In this document: positions 49,698 to 60,777 of the stretch, one piece after another
How positions within the stretch are numbered: position 1 is the stretch's first letter
Layout: the number at the start of each line of letters is the position of its first letter
Assembly (NCBI RefSeq): GCF_013283785.1
Contig: NZ_JABCPZ010000027.1
Location: 1 to 64,000, forward strand
Length of the DNA: 64,000 nucleotides
Reading direction: 5' to 3'
DNA from: Nonomuraea antri
GTDB taxonomy: Bacteria > Actinomycetota > Actinomycetes > Streptosporangiales > Streptosporangiaceae
The notes under the pieces: generated by a model
Told to the model about the DNA's origin: nothing
The model's input: only the letters and a program-made list of their open reading frames with translations
Databases searched by the model: none
Program-made: the position numbers and the translations under genes

Positions 49698-49819
49698 CCC
49701 CGTCTGGCAAGCAACAGTGGCCGCCCGTATTCTCAGCCGCAGGAGAACGATAGATCACCTAGTCGGAATGTCGCGATCTGTCACCCGGGTCCTGACAAGC
49801 GGGACATCCGCCGTCGCGG

Positions 49820-50146
49820 TCAACGGCTCAGGCCGTAGCCGGCGGCCACGGCGCAGACCAGCACCACCTGCCCCCGAAGCACGTCACCCACGGCCCCGTA
49901 CACCTCGACCGAGATCACCGCGCCGCCCACCGCCCGGGCCAGCTTGAGATCGAGCCTCGCCGTCTCCCCGACCAGCGGATAGCCGTACCAGCGTTCTTCC
50001 TGCTCATCGTCGGTGCCGGGCAGCCCGGTCGCCACCGCCTGCCAGTCGAGATCGTCGAACTCGTACCCGATGAGCGACGCGAGGATCTCGCAGAAGATCC
50101 TCGCGTTCTCCTCCCTGATCCACCCAGCTGGATCAGGCCGACCCGC
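49820..50146 (-). CDS. Hypothetical protein directly after the msrA stop, no ordinary start
   Basis: The frame that follows the msrA TGA stays open for 109 codons. The product has a coherent sequence (ENARIFCEILASLIGYEFDD, LPGTDDEQEERWYGYPL, ARLDLKLARAVGGAVISV) typical of a small conserved actinobacterial protein. The only conventional start is a GTG at 50035, which would cut away the first 37 codons, including the best-looking part. Either a rare start codon is used, or the 5' end was lost when it came to lie beside msrA. Family not recognised. Confidence 0.55.
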   Translation of the reverse strand, partial: AGRPDPAGWIREENARIFCEILASLIGYEFDDLDWQAVATGLPGTDDEQEERWYGYPLVGETARLDLKLARAVGGAVISVEVYGAVGDVLRGQVVLVCAVAAGYGLSR

Positions 50147-50809
50147 TCAGGCCTCACTGGAGGTAAGACCGACCGGGCAGGCGACGCCCGTCCCGCCGAT
50201 CCCGCAGTACCCGTTGGGGACCTTGTACAGGTACTGCTGGTGGTACTCCTCGGCGTGGTAGAACGGGCCGGCGGGGGCGAGTTCGGTGGTGATGGCGCCG
50301 TAGCCGGCCGTCTTCAGCACCCGCTGGTACGCCTCGCGCGACTCCTCCGCCGCCCGCCGCTGCTCCGGCGAGTGGTGGTAGATCGCCGAGCGGTACTGCG
50401 TGCCGACGTCGTTGCCCTGGCGCATGCCCTGCGTGGGGTCGTGGGCCTCCCAGAAGACCCGCAGCAGCTTCTCGTACGACACCTTCGCCGGGTCGAAGAC
50501 CACCCGGACGACCTCGGTGTGCCCGGTGCGGCCGGTGCAGACCTCCTCGTACGTCGGGTTCGGCGTGTAGCCGCCCTGGTAGCCGACGGCCGTGATGACG
50601 ACGCCCGGCGTCTGCCAGAACTTGCGCTCGGCGCCCCAGAAGCAGCCGAGGCCGAAGGCGGCCGTCTCCATGCCCTCGGGGTACGGCGGCGCGAGCGGCG
50701 CGTCCAGCACGGCGTGCCTGGCGGGCACGGGCATCCGCGCGGCGCGGCCGGGGAGCGCCTCGTCGGGACGGACCATCGATGTCTTGTTGCCGCCGAACAG
50801 CCAGCCCAT
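50147..50809 (-). CDS. msrA: Peptide-methionine (S)-S-oxide reductase
   Basis: Repairs oxidised methionine (S epimer) in proteins using thioredoxin. The 220-residue product has the catalytic GCFWGAER motif near residue 54, [41 protein letters not shown] and the C-terminal NGYCGIGG resolving Cys with a further Cys in VACP. The N-terminal extension of about 45 residues before the domain matches the E. coli-type enzyme. The ATG at 50809 has an excellent GGAGGTG ribosome-binding site. It is divergent from rarD, with two dyads in the shared promoter region. Confidence 0.94.
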   Translation of the reverse strand: MGWLFGGNKTSMVRPDEALPGRAARMPVPARHAVLDAPLAPPYPEGMETAAFGLGCFWGAERKFWQTPGVVITAVGYQGGYTPNPTYEEVCTGRTGHTEVVRVVFDPAKVSYEKLLRVFWEAHDPTQGMRQGNDVGTQYRSAIYHHSPEQRRAAEESREAYQRVLKTAGYGAITTELAPAGPFYHAEEYHQQYLYKVPNGYCGIGGTGVACPVGLTSSEA

Positions 50810-50834
50810 CGTGCCACCTCCGGGAAGGATCTTC

Positions 50835-50851
50835 TACCGTACACAACGGTA
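50835..50851. promoter_or_regulatory. Dyad upstream of msrA
   Basis: TACCGT and ACGGTA are perfect 6-bp arms around ACACA, centred 34 bases upstream of the msrA ATG. This is where an operator would overlap the core promoter. The binding protein is unknown. Confidence 0.4.
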
Positions 50852-50876
50852 ACGCTTTAGACCTTCTTCACGATTC

Positions 50877-50890
50877 CGTATAGCGATACG
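50877..50890. promoter_or_regulatory. Dyad upstream of rarD
   Basis: CGTAT and ATACG arms around AGCG lie 32 bases before the rarD ATG in the divergent msrA-rarD region. The arms are short, so this is only a candidate operator. Confidence 0.3.
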
Positions 50891-50921
50891 CGTTTGTGTT
50901 TAAAGGTGGTAATGCCCGACT

Positions 50922-51854
50922 ATGGGTTACATGCCTGACCTACGGCGCGGTGTCCTGTTCGGCATCGCCGCTTACACGATGTGGGGGCTGTTCCCCCTGT
51001 ACTGGCCGCTGCTCAAGCCGTCCGGGGCCGTGGAGATCCTGGCGCACCGGATGGTGTGGTCGCTGGTGGCCGTGGTGGCGGTGCTCGCCGTCCGCAGACA
51101 CTGGTCGTGGTTTCGCGCGCTGCTCAAGCAGCCGAAGAAGCTGGCGCTGCTGACGCTGGCCGCGGTGGTGATCACGGTCAACTGGGGGACCTACATCTAC
51201 GCGGTCAACACCGGGCACGTGGTCGAGAGCGCGCTGGGCTACTTCATCAACCCGCTGGTCAGCGTGTTGTTCGGGGTCGTGCTGCTGCGTGAGCGGCTGC
51301 GTACGCTGCAGTGGGTGGCCGTCGGGTTCGGCGCGCTGGCGGTCCTGGTGCTGACGCTCGACTACGGCCGGCTGCCGTGGATCGCGCTCGTGCTGGCCGT
51401 CAGCTTCGGCGTGTACGGCCTGGTGAAGAAGAAGGCGAACGTCGGCGCGGCCGAGAGCCTGACCGTGGAGACGCTGGTCCTGCTGGCCCCGGCGCTGGCC
51501 TACCTGGTCTATCTGGAGAGCTCCGGTCAGGCCACGTTCGGGCACTCCACCCCGACCCACGCGTTGCTGCTGGCCGGGGCGGGCGTCATCACCGCCGTGC
51601 CGCTGATGTTCTTCGGCGCCTCGGCCATCAGGGTGCCGCTGAGCACGATCGGGCTGCTGCAGTACATCGCGCCGATCCTGCAGTTCATGTGCGGGGTGCT
51701 GATCGCCAAGGAGACCATGCCGTCCAGCCGCTGGATCGGCTTCTCGATCGTCTGGCTGGCCTTGGCGATCTTCACCTACGACAGTCTGCGGACGGCGCGC
51801 GCCGCCGCCCGCGTCCGGAAATCAGCCCGAACGCTCGACCACGTAGTCACATAG
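50922..51854 (+). CDS. rarD: RarD-type EamA transporter
   Basis: A 310-residue membrane protein with ten helices, member of the RarD branch of the EamA/DMT superfamily (chloramphenicol-sensitivity protein type; physiological substrate unknown). The signature starts GVLFGIAAYTMWGLFPLYW and continues with VEILAHRMVWSL, TVNWGTYIYAVN and SALGYFINPLVSV. Start ATG 50922 or ATG 50931. Its last 33 bases overlap the polyprenyl synthase gene on the other strand. Confidence 0.92.
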   Translation: MGYMPDLRRGVLFGIAAYTMWGLFPLYWPLLKPSGAVEILAHRMVWSLVAVVAVLAVRRHWSWFRALLKQPKKLALLTLAAVVITVNWGTYIYAVNTGHVVESALGYFINPLVSVLFGVVLLRERLRTLQWVAVGFGALAVLVLTLDYGRLPWIALVLAVSFGVYGLVKKKANVGAAESLTVETLVLLAPALAYLVYLESSGQATFGHSTPTHALLLAGAGVITAVPLMFFGASAIRVPLSTIGLLQYIAPILQFMCGVLIAKETMPSSRWIGFSIVWLALAIFTYDSLRTARAAARVRKSARTLDHVVT

Positions 51855-52811
51855 CGCCAAAAATGCGGCCTTGGCCGGGATGTCCGGGAGACCGGAGATG
51901 TCGGCCCGGGCCCGGTCCACCCAGGCGTCCAGCTCGGCCCGCGCCCGCGCCATGCCCGAGTGCGCGCGCAGCAGCGTCAGCGCCTCGTCGACGTCCTCCT
52001 CGGCCACCGGCCCGGACAGCAGCTCCGTCAGCCGGGACGATTCCCCGGACGCCAGCACGTACAGCACCGGCAGCGTCTTGATGCCCTCGCGCAGGTCCGT
52101 GCCCGGCGTCTTGCCGGACTCGGCGCCGCTGGAGGCCACGTCGAGCAGGTCGTCCCCGAGCTGCCAGGCCACGCCGATCGCCTCGCAGGCGCTGCTCAGC
52201 CGCTCCTCCACGTCGGCGGGCGCGCCCGACAGCAGCGCGCCGAAGCGCCCCGAGGCGGCGATCAGCGAGCCGGTCTTGTCGGCCAGCACGCTGAGGTAGT
52301 GGGCCACCTGGTCCTCGCCGTCGCGCGGCCCGATCGTCTCGCGGATCTGCCCCTGCACGAGACGGGAGAACGTCTGGGCCTGGATGCGGATCAGCTCCGG
52401 ACCGAGGTCCGCGAGGATGTCCGAGGCCTGGGCGAACAGATAGTCGCCGGTGAGGATCGCCACGGTGTTGTCCCACCGGGCGTTCGCGGACGGCGAGCCC
52501 CGGCGCACCGGGGCCTCGTCCATGACGTCGTCGTGGTAGAGCGAGCCGAGATGGGTCAGCTCGATCACTACGGCGCCGGGCACGACACCCGGCGCCGACG
52601 GGTCGCCGAACTGGGCCGCGAGCAACACCATCAACGTGCGGAAGCGCTTGCCCCCGGCCTCGATGAGGTGCTTGGACGCCTCGGTGACGAAGGCGTCCTC
52701 GCTCTCCACGGACGAACGCAGGAGTTTCTCGACCGCGGCCAGTCCGTTGGCCACGTCCTGCGCCAACCGCTCGTCCTCAATGGGAAGGTCAACCACGGGA
52801 GGCGCGGACAT
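51822..52811 (-). CDS. Polyprenyl diphosphate synthase (trans-type)
   Basis: A 329-residue isoprenyl synthase that condenses isopentenyl diphosphate into a long all-trans chain, most likely the menaquinone side chain. The first Asp-rich motif is DDVMDEAPVRRG and the second is GDDLLDVAS, with GGKRFR near the N-terminus. Lies 11 bases after nuoN in the same direction, so it may be transcribed with the nuo operon, joining quinone synthesis with complex I. Chain length cannot be read from the sequence with certainty. Confidence 0.9.
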   Translation of the reverse strand: MSAPPVVDLPIEDERLAQDVANGLAAVEKLLRSSVESEDAFVTEASKHLIEAGGKRFRTLMVLLAAQFGDPSAPGVVPGAVVIELTHLGSLYHDDVMDEAPVRRGSPSANARWDNTVAILTGDYLFAQASDILADLGPELIRIQAQTFSRLVQGQIRETIGPRDGEDQVAHYLSVLADKTGSLIAASGRFGALLSGAPADVEERLSSACEAIGVAWQLGDDLLDVASSGAESGKTPGTDLREGIKTLPVLYVLASGESSRLTELLSGPVAEEDVDEALTLLRAHSGMARARAELDAWVDRARADISGLPDIPAKAAFLALCDYVVERSG

Positions 52812-52822
52812 ACAACAACCCC

Positions 52823-54408
<1,586 letters not shown>

Positions 54409-54412
<4 letters not shown>

Positions 54413-55968
54413 TGACCACTCCCCCCTTCAGGACTGGTAGCCGTGGGGACGTCCACGTTCGCGATCGTCTGCACCACTGACGGGTTGATGACATCGAGCA
54501 GCGGCTTGGGGAAGAACCCGAAGCCGATGATCAGCGCGATGAGCGGGGCGAGCACCCACACCTCGCGCGCGTTCAGGTCCTTGAATGCCTTGACCGGCTC
54601 GGCCGTCGGCCCGTTCAGCGCCCGCTGCACCATCCACAGGATGTAGACGGCCGCCAGGATCACGGCCACCGCGGAGACGATCGCGAAGACGCGCAGCGCG
54701 CCAGCGCCGAAGGCCGGGCTCTGGTAGGTGCCCAGCATGACCATGAACTCGCTGACGAAGGACGACAGACCCGGCAGCGACAGACCGGCCAGACCGGCGA
54801 TCAGGAAGAAGCCCGCCAGCGTCGGCGCGACCTTCTGCACGCCGCCGTAGTCGGCGATAAACGGCGAGCCGCGCCTGGCGATCAGGAACCCGGCCGCCAG
54901 GAACAGCGCACCGGTGGCGAAGCCGTGGTTGACCATGTACAGCGTGGCGCCGTTCTGGGCCACCTGGGACATGGCGAACACGCCCATCACGATGAAGCCG
55001 AAGTGCGAGATCGACGTGTAGGCGATGAGCCGCTTCATGTCGGTCTGGCCGATGGCCACGATCGCGCCGTACAGGATGCTGATGACCGCGAGCACCAGGA
55101 TCGGCGTGGTGAACGCCTTGGCCGCCTCGGGGAACAGCTCCAGGCAGAAGCGGAGCATGCCGAACGTGCCCACCTTGTCCAGCACGCCGACCAGCAGCAC
55201 CGCGGCGCCGGCCGGGGCCTGGGCGGCCGCGTCGGGCAGCCAGGTGTGCACCGGCCAGAGCGGGGCCTTGATGGCGAAGGCGATGAAGAACCCGGCGAAC
55301 AGCCACTTCTGCGTGGTCGGGTCCTGGATGGCCCCGACGAGCTGCTCGAACTGGAACGACTTGCCGACGACGTACATGCCGATGACCGCGACCAGCATGA
55401 GCAGGCCGCCGAACAGCGAGTACAGCAGGAACTTGACGGCCGCGTAGGACCGCTGGGCGCCGCCGTACGACCCGATCATGAAGTACATCGGGATCAGCAT
55501 GGCTTCGAAGAAGACGTAGAAGAGGAAGACGTCGGTCGCCGCGAAGACGCCGATCATCATCGTCTCGAGCACGAGCAGCAGCGAGAAGTACGTCTTGACC
55601 GACCGCTTCGGCGCGACGACCGTGCCGTCGGCCGTCTTGACGCCGTCCGCGTCGTGCCAGGAGGCCAGCACCACGATCGGCACCAGCACCGTGGACAGCA
55701 GGATCAGCACCAGCGCCACGCCGTCGGCGCCCAGCGCGAAGTGCACGCCGAACGACTCGATCCAGGTCCGGTCGAAACCGAACTGGAAGCGCGGCCCGGA
55801 GGTCTTGAACTGGAACGCCATGACGATGCTGAGCACCATCACGGCCAGCGAGACCAGCAGCGTGATCTGCTTGGCCAGCTTCTCACTGCCCTTGGGAAGC
55901 AGTGCCACCACGACGGCGCCCAGGACGGGCACCGCCATGAGCGTGGGTAGCCAGAATGACGACGACAT
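54409..55968 (-). CDS. nuoM: NADH-quinone oxidoreductase subunit M
   Basis: Second antiporter-like subunit of complex I, 519 residues with about 14 helices. Hallmarks are FFEAMLIPMYFMIG with the key Glu, FAIKAPLWPVHTWLPDAA with the conserved Lys, and RLIAYTSISHFGF. The ATG at 55968 shares one base with the nuoL stop. The reading frame extends further upstream, but that part overlaps nuoL and is a shadow. Confidence 0.95.
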
Positions 55969-57881
55969 CAGATGTTCCCAACGAGGAGCAGGGCGCCGGT
56001 CAGCAGGGCGGCACCGATCAGGATGGACAACGCGTACGTCCTGGCGAAGCCCGTCTGGAGCCTGCGCAGGCGGCCCGAGCTGCCCCCGATGCCCGCGGCC
56101 AGACCGTTGACCAGCCCGTCGATGCCGCGGTTGTCGAAGAACACCGCGATCCGGGTCAGCCACTGGCCGGGGCGCATGAACAGCGACTCGTTGAGCGCGT
56201 CGCCGTACAGGTCACGCCGGGCGAACGTGGTCAGGAACGAACCACGCGGCTGGACGGCGGGGACCGCAGCGCGGCCGTACTTGAACCAGGCGAACGCGGC
56301 GCCGACGGCGACCAGCGCGAGCGTGGCCAGGCCGACCTGGGTGGTGCTGAAGACGTGCGGCTTGGGCAGGTGCTCCGGCAGGCCGACGGCCGGGGCCAGG
56401 AACTTCATGAACCGGTTGTCCATGACCAGGTAGTAGCCGAGGCCGATCGAGCCGATGGACAGCAGGATCAGCGGCACCGTCATGACCGCCGGGGACTCGT
56501 GCGGGTGGGCTTCCTTGTCCCAGCGCTTCGCGCCGAAGAACGTCATGAAGATCATGCGGGACATGTAGAAGCCGGTGATGCCGGCGCCCAGCATGGCCAG
56601 CCAGCCCATCCACTGGCCCTGCTCCATGGCCGTCTCGATGATCCCGTCCTTGGTGTAGAAGCCGGACAGGAACGGGAAGCCGATGATCGCCAGGTAGCCG
56701 ACCATGAACGTGATGAAGGTGATCGGCATGTACTTGCGCAGGCCGCCGTACTTGCGCATGTCGACCTCGTCGTTCATGCCGTGCATGACGGAGCCTGCGC
56801 CGAGGAACATGTTGGCCTTGAAGAAGCCGTGCGCGATGAGGTGGGCGATGGCGAAGGCGTAGCCCGCCGGGCCGAGGCCCGCGCCCAGCATCATGTAGCC
56901 GATCTGCGACATGGTCGAGCCGGCCAGGCCCTTCTTGATGTCGTCCTTGGCGCAACCGATGATCGCACCGGCGAGCAGCGTGGCGACGCCGACGATGGTG
57001 ACGGCCAGCGACGCGGCGCTGGAGACCTCGAAGAAGGCGCCGGAGCGCACCACCAGGTAGACGCCGGCGGTGACCATGGTCGCGGCGTGGATCAGGGCCG
57101 AGACCGGGGTCGGGCCCTCCATGGCGTCGAGCAGCCAGGACTGCAGCGGGAGCTGCGCGGACTTGCCGCAGGCGCCCAGGAGCAGCAGCAGGCCGACCGC
57201 GGTCATCATGCCCGAGGACTGCTGGCCGATGGCCTGGTGGGTCAGGTCGCCGAAGGCGAGGCTGCCGAACGTGCTCCAGATGATGAACATGCCGATCAGC
57301 AGGCCGAGGTCACCGACCCGGTTGACCACGAACGCCTTCTTGGCGGCCACCGCCGCGGACGGCTTGAACTGCCAGAACCCGATGAGCAGGTACGAGGCCA
57401 GGCCCACACCCTCCCAGCCGATGAACAGCCCGACGTAGTTGTCGGACAGCACCAGCAGGAGCATCGCGGCCACGAACAGGTTCAGGTAGGAGAAGAACCT
57501 GCGCCGGTGCTCGTCGTGCGACATGTAGCCGATCGAGTAGATGTGGATCAGCGAACCCACACCGGTGATCAGCAGCGCGAAGCTGATCGACAGCGGGTCG
57601 ATCAGCAGGCCCATGTCGGCGACGCCGGGGATGAACTCGTACAGATGCACGCCGCGCCGGCGCTGCGCCTCGCCGAACCCCATGAGTTCGAAGAAGGCCA
57701 GCACCGCCACGACGAACGAGGCGAGGGACATGGCCACGCCCAGCAGATGGCCCCAGCGGTTGGTGAACCGGCCGAACGCCAGCAGAATGAACGCCCCCAC
57801 CAACGGGAGGGCGATCATCAGCCAGGACACTCCGATCACGCCGCCGGTGTGCTGGACGATCTGAGCGATTTCAGATTCCAC
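55968..57881 (-). CDS. nuoL: NADH-quinone oxidoreductase subunit L
   Basis: Largest antiporter-like subunit, carrying the long lateral helix of complex I. The 637-residue protein has [18 protein letters not shown] with the conserved Glu, [20 protein letters not shown] with the pumping Lys, [11 protein letters not shown] and the [17 protein letters not shown] segment. It follows nuoK by 9 bases. C-terminal residues form the amphipathic lateral helix and final transmembrane anchor. Confidence 0.95.
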   Translation of the reverse strand: MESEIAQIVQHTGGVIGVSWLMIALPLVGAFILLAFGRFTNRWGHLLGVAMSLASFVVAVLAFFELMGFGEAQRRRGVHLYEFIPGVADMGLLIDPLSISFALLITGVGSLIHIYSIGYMSHDEHRRRFFSYLNLFVAAMLLLVLSDNYVGLFIGWEGVGLASYLLIGFWQFKPSAAVAAKKAFVVNRVGDLGLLIGMFIIWSTFGSLAFGDLTHQAIGQQSSGMMTAVGLLLLLGACGKSAQLPLQSWLLDAMEGPTPVSALIHAATMVTAGVYLVVRSGAFFEVSSAASLAVTIVGVATLLAGAIIGCAKDDIKKGLAGSTMSQIGYMMLGAGLGPAGYAFAIAHLIAHGFFKANMFLGAGSVMHGMNDEVDMRKYGGLRKYMPITFITFMVGYLAIIGFPFLSGFYTKDGIIETAMEQGQWMGWLAMLGAGITGFYMSRMIFMTFFGAKRWDKEAHPHESPAVMTVPLILLSIGSIGLGYYLVMDNRFMKFLAPAVGLPEHLPKPHVFSTTQVGLATLALVAVGAAFAWFKYGRAAVPAVQPRGSFLTTFARRDLYGDALNESLFMRPGQWLTRIAVFFDNRGIDGLVNGLAAGIGGSSGRLRRLQTGFARTYALSILIGAALLTGALLLVGNI

Positions 57882-57890
57882 CAGTCACCT

Positions 57891-58187
57891 CTAATACTTC
57901 AGCAGGTTGGCGTCGTCGACCGACGCGGACCTGCGGGTTCGGAAGATCGTCACGATGATGGCCAGACCGACGACGACCTCGGCGGCGGCCACCACCATCA
58001 CGAAGAACGCGATGATCTGGCCTTCGAGGTTGCCGACCTGCCTGGCGAAGGTGACGAACGCCAGGTTGCAGGCGTTGAGCATCAGCTCGACGCACATGAA
58101 AACCACGATCGCGTTCCGCCTGATCAGCACGCCGAGCGCGCCGATCGCGAACAGCAGGCCCGACAGGATCAGGTAGTGCGTGGTCAC
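57891..58187 (-). CDS. nuoK: NADH-quinone oxidoreductase subunit K
   Basis: A 98-residue three-helix membrane subunit. It has the two conserved buried Glu residues in [15 protein letters not shown] and [14 protein letters not shown], needed for proton pumping. It overlaps the nuoJ stop by 4 bases. Normal length for the family. Confidence 0.95.
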   Translation of the reverse strand: MTTHYLILSGLLFAIGALGVLIRRNAIVVFMCVELMLNACNLAFVTFARQVGNLEGQIIAFFVMVVAAAEVVVGLAIIVTIFRTRRSASVDDANLLKY

Positions 58188-58981
58188 TTCGTCACCTCGC
58201 CCTGCTTCTCGTGCGAGTCATTGTCGGACTCCTCCTCAACCGAGTGCTTGATGGCCTCGGCGAGCTTGGGGTCCTCGGGGAGGTGGCCCTGCTCGACGTC
58301 GTACCGCGCGATGTAGCGGTTGACCGAGGCTTCTGCGACCGACCCGTCGGGCAGCAGCGCCGGCATGTCGATGGCGTTGTTCCTGGCGTAGGTGCCGGGG
58401 CCGGGCAGCGGCGACGGGCGGTCGCCGCGGAACCTGGCGCGCGACAGGTCCTTCTGCGTGGCCTTCGCGGTGAGCCGCTCGCGGTGCGCCAGCACCATCG
58501 CGCCGAGCGCGGCGGTGATCAGCAGCGCGGAGGTGATCTCGAACGCGAACACGTAGTCGGTGAACAGCGCCTTCGCCAGCGGCCTGATGTAGCCGCTCGT
58601 GCTGCCGACCACGTCGGCCAGCCCCTTCTGGGAGGCGAAGACCGCGTTGCCGACGGCCAGGATGATCAGCGAGGCGAAGCCGACGCCCGCGATGACCGCC
58701 CAGAAGCGCTGGCCCTTGAGCGTCTCCACGAACGAGTCCGAGGAGTCGACGCCGACCAGCATGAGCACGAACAGGAACAGCATCATGACGGCGCCGGTGT
58801 AGACGATGATCTGCACCGCGGCCAGGAAGGGCGCGTCCTGCACGGCGTACAGCACCGCCAGGCACAACATCACGGCGCCGAGCATCAGCGCGGAGTAGAC
58901 GGCCTTCCTGTTGAAGACCACGCCGAGCGCCGCACCGACCGAGACGACGGCGAGCACCCAGAACGTGATGGTCTCACCCAT
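58184..58981 (-). CDS. nuoJ: NADH-quinone oxidoreductase subunit J
   Basis: A 265-residue membrane subunit with five helices in the first 170 residues, including [17 protein letters not shown] and [18 protein letters not shown]. The remaining hydrophilic tail of about 90 residues (from [13 protein letters not shown] on) is longer than in E. coli, as is usual in actinobacteria. Overlaps nuoI by 8 bases and nuoK by 4. Confidence 0.94.
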   Translation of the reverse strand: MGETITFWVLAVVSVGAALGVVFNRKAVYSALMLGAVMLCLAVLYAVQDAPFLAAVQIIVYTGAVMMLFLFVLMLVGVDSSDSFVETLKGQRFWAVIAGVGFASLIILAVGNAVFASQKGLADVVGSTSGYIRPLAKALFTDYVFAFEITSALLITAALGAMVLAHRERLTAKATQKDLSRARFRGDRPSPLPGPGTYARNNAIDMPALLPDGSVAEASVNRYIARYDVEQGHLPEDPKLAEAIKHSVEEESDNDSHEKQGEVTK

Positions 58982-59489
58982 TGGTCCGTCCCAGCCGGTA
59001 GTAGTCCTCTTCGGTCTCGCCGAGCCGCATGGGGTGCGGCGGCTGCTCCATGCCCTGCGTCAGGGGCGCGAGAAGCATCTCCTTGGTGTAGATGAGGCTC
59101 TCACGGCTGCTGTCGGCGAGCTCGTACTCGTTGGTCATGGTCAGCGCGCGTGTCGGGCACGCCTCGATGCACAGGCCGCACAGGATGCAACGCAGGTAGT
59201 TGATCTGGTACGTGCGTCCGTACCGCTCACCCGGGGAGAAGCGTTCCTCGTCGGTGTTGTCCGCGCCTTCCACGTAGATGGCGTCGGCGGGACACGCCCA
59301 GGCGCACAGCTCGCAGCCGACGCACTTCTCCAGCCCGTCAGGCCAGCGGTTGAGCTGGTGACGCCCGTGGAAGCGAGGAGCCGTCGGCTTCTTCTCCTCC
59401 GGGTAGTTGGTCGTGACGGGCTTCTTGAACATCGTGTGGAAGGTGACCCCGAAGCCCTTGACGGGGTTCAGCCAATCAGTTAGTCCCAC
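58974..59489 (-). CDS. nuoI: NADH-quinone oxidoreductase subunit I (two 4Fe-4S clusters)
   Basis: A 171-residue ferredoxin-like subunit that passes electrons to the quinone site. The two cluster motifs are [12 protein letters not shown] and [13 protein letters not shown] place the start at GTG 59489, six bases after AAGGAG and overlapping the nuoH 3' end by 14 bases; the open frame upstream of it is non-homologous. Residues [14 protein letters not shown] form the expected N-terminus. Confidence 0.95.
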   Translation of the reverse strand: MGLTDWLNPVKGFGVTFHTMFKKPVTTNYPEEKKPTAPRFHGRHQLNRWPDGLEKCVGCELCAWACPADAIYVEGADNTDEERFSPGERYGRTYQINYLRCILCGLCIEACPTRALTMTNEYELADSSRESLIYTKEMLLAPLTQGMEQPPHPMRLGETEEDYYRLGRTNG

Positions 59490-60777
59490 TGGGAATCTCC
59501 TTGCGCTGCACCCCGTGGTAGTGCGGCAGGTCGAGCGGCGGCACTGGGAAGCCACCGGCCGCGGGCTCGTTGGACAGTTCCTCGAACTCGGCTTCGACCT
59601 CGGCCTTCCTGGCTTCCTTGCGGCGCTGGTTGACCGTGTCGAACCGGAGCCAGATGGCCAGCGCGCCGATCACGATGATCGCGCCGAGCGCGACGCCGAG
59701 CACCGTGTTGCCCTCGTTGACGACGAGGTTGCGGACGGCGGCCACGAGCAGGATCCAGGCCAGGTTGACCGGGATGAGCACCTTCCAGCCCAAGGACATG
59801 AGCTGGTCGTAGCGCACGCGCGGCAGCGAGGCACGCACCCACACGATGAAGCTGAACGTCAGCACGAACTTGATGAAGAACCACAGCACCGGCCACCAGC
59901 CCTGGTTGGCGCCGTCCCACAGGGAGATGGGGAACGGAGCCCGCCAGCCGCCGAGGAACAGCGTCACGGCGATGCCCGAGGCGGTGAACGTGTGCAGGTA
60001 TTCACCCATCATGATCAGGGCGAACTTCAGCGACGAGGAGTACTCGGTCTGGAAGCCGCCGACCAGCTCGCCCTCGCCCTCGGGCAGGTCGAACGGGATA
60101 CGGGCGGCCTCGCCGAACATGCAGATCACGTAGACGAGGAACGAGGGGATCAGGAGCACCGCGAACCAGGTCTGCTCCTGCGCCTTGACGATCTCCGACG
60201 TGGACAGGGTCCCGGCGAACAGGAAGACGCCCACGAAGGACAGGCCCATGGCGATCTCGTACGAGACCACCTGCGCCGCCGACCGCAGACCGCCGAGCAG
60301 CGCGTACGGCGAGCGCGACGACCAGCCGGCCAGCACCACGCCGTAGACCGAGATGGCGCCCATGGCCAGCATGAACAGCACGGCCACCGGCAGGTCGACG
60401 AGCTGCAGCGGCGTCTCGACGCCGAACAGGTTGACCATCGGGCCGAACGGCACGATCGAGAAGGCCAGGAAGGCGGGGATCACCATGATGACCGGGGCCA
60501 GCAGGTACAGCACCCGGTCGACGGTGTTGGGGAAGATGTCTTCCTTCAACCCCATCTTCAGGCCGTCGGCCACGGACTGCAGCAGACCGAACTTGCCGGC
60601 CCGGTTGGGGCCGTAGCGGTGCTGCATCCGCGAGATCAGCTTGCGCTCGAACCAGACGCCGAACAGGATGCCCAGCATCAGGAAGGCGAAGAGCATCACG
60701 GCCTTGATGATGGTGATCCAGAGCGGATCGTGCCCGAAGCTGTTCACGGTCGGCGGGACCGCGAGAACGTGGATCAT
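59476..60777 (-). CDS. nuoH: NADH-quinone oxidoreductase subunit H
   Basis: A 433-residue membrane subunit that forms the quinone-binding channel with NuoB/D. Visible signatures include the amphipathic [39 protein letters not shown] with acidic residues, and [16 protein letters not shown]. The C-terminal tail of about 60 residues is hydrophilic and acidic, an actinobacterial extension. Coupled to nuoG by a 4-base overlap. Confidence 0.95.
   Translation of the reverse strand: MIHVLAVPPTVNSFGHDPLWITIIKAVMLFAFLMLGILFGVWFERKLISRMQHRYGPNRAGKFGLLQSVADGLKMGLKEDIFPNTVDRVLYLLAPVIMVIPAFLAFSIVPFGPMVNLFGVETPLQLVDLPVAVLFMLAMGAISVYGVVLAGWSSRSPYALLGGLRSAAQVVSYEIAMGLSFVGVFLFAGTLSTSEIVKAQEQTWFAVLLIPSFLVYVICMFGEAARIPFDLPEGEGELVGGFQTEYSSSLKFALIMMGEYLHTFTASGIAVTLFLGGWRAPFPISLWDGANQGWWPVLWFFIKFVLTFSFIVWVRASLPRVRYDQLMSLGWKVLIPVNLAWILLVAAVRNLVVNEGNTVLGVALGAIIVIGALAIWLRFDTVNQRRKEARKAEVEAEFEELSNEPAAGGFPVPPLDLPHYHGVQRKEIPSGTN

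Noticed and set aside
50147..50149. Selenocysteine or programmed readthrough at the msrA TGA
   Set aside because: MsrA ends at its normal C-terminus at this TGA, and no SECIS-like hairpin is seen after it. The open frame behind it is better explained by a separate protein with an unclear start.
55956..58316. Forward open frame of 786 codons opposite nuoL and nuoK
   Set aside because: Antisense shadow rich in Asp, Arg, His and Gln. The opposite strand encodes standard complex I subunits.
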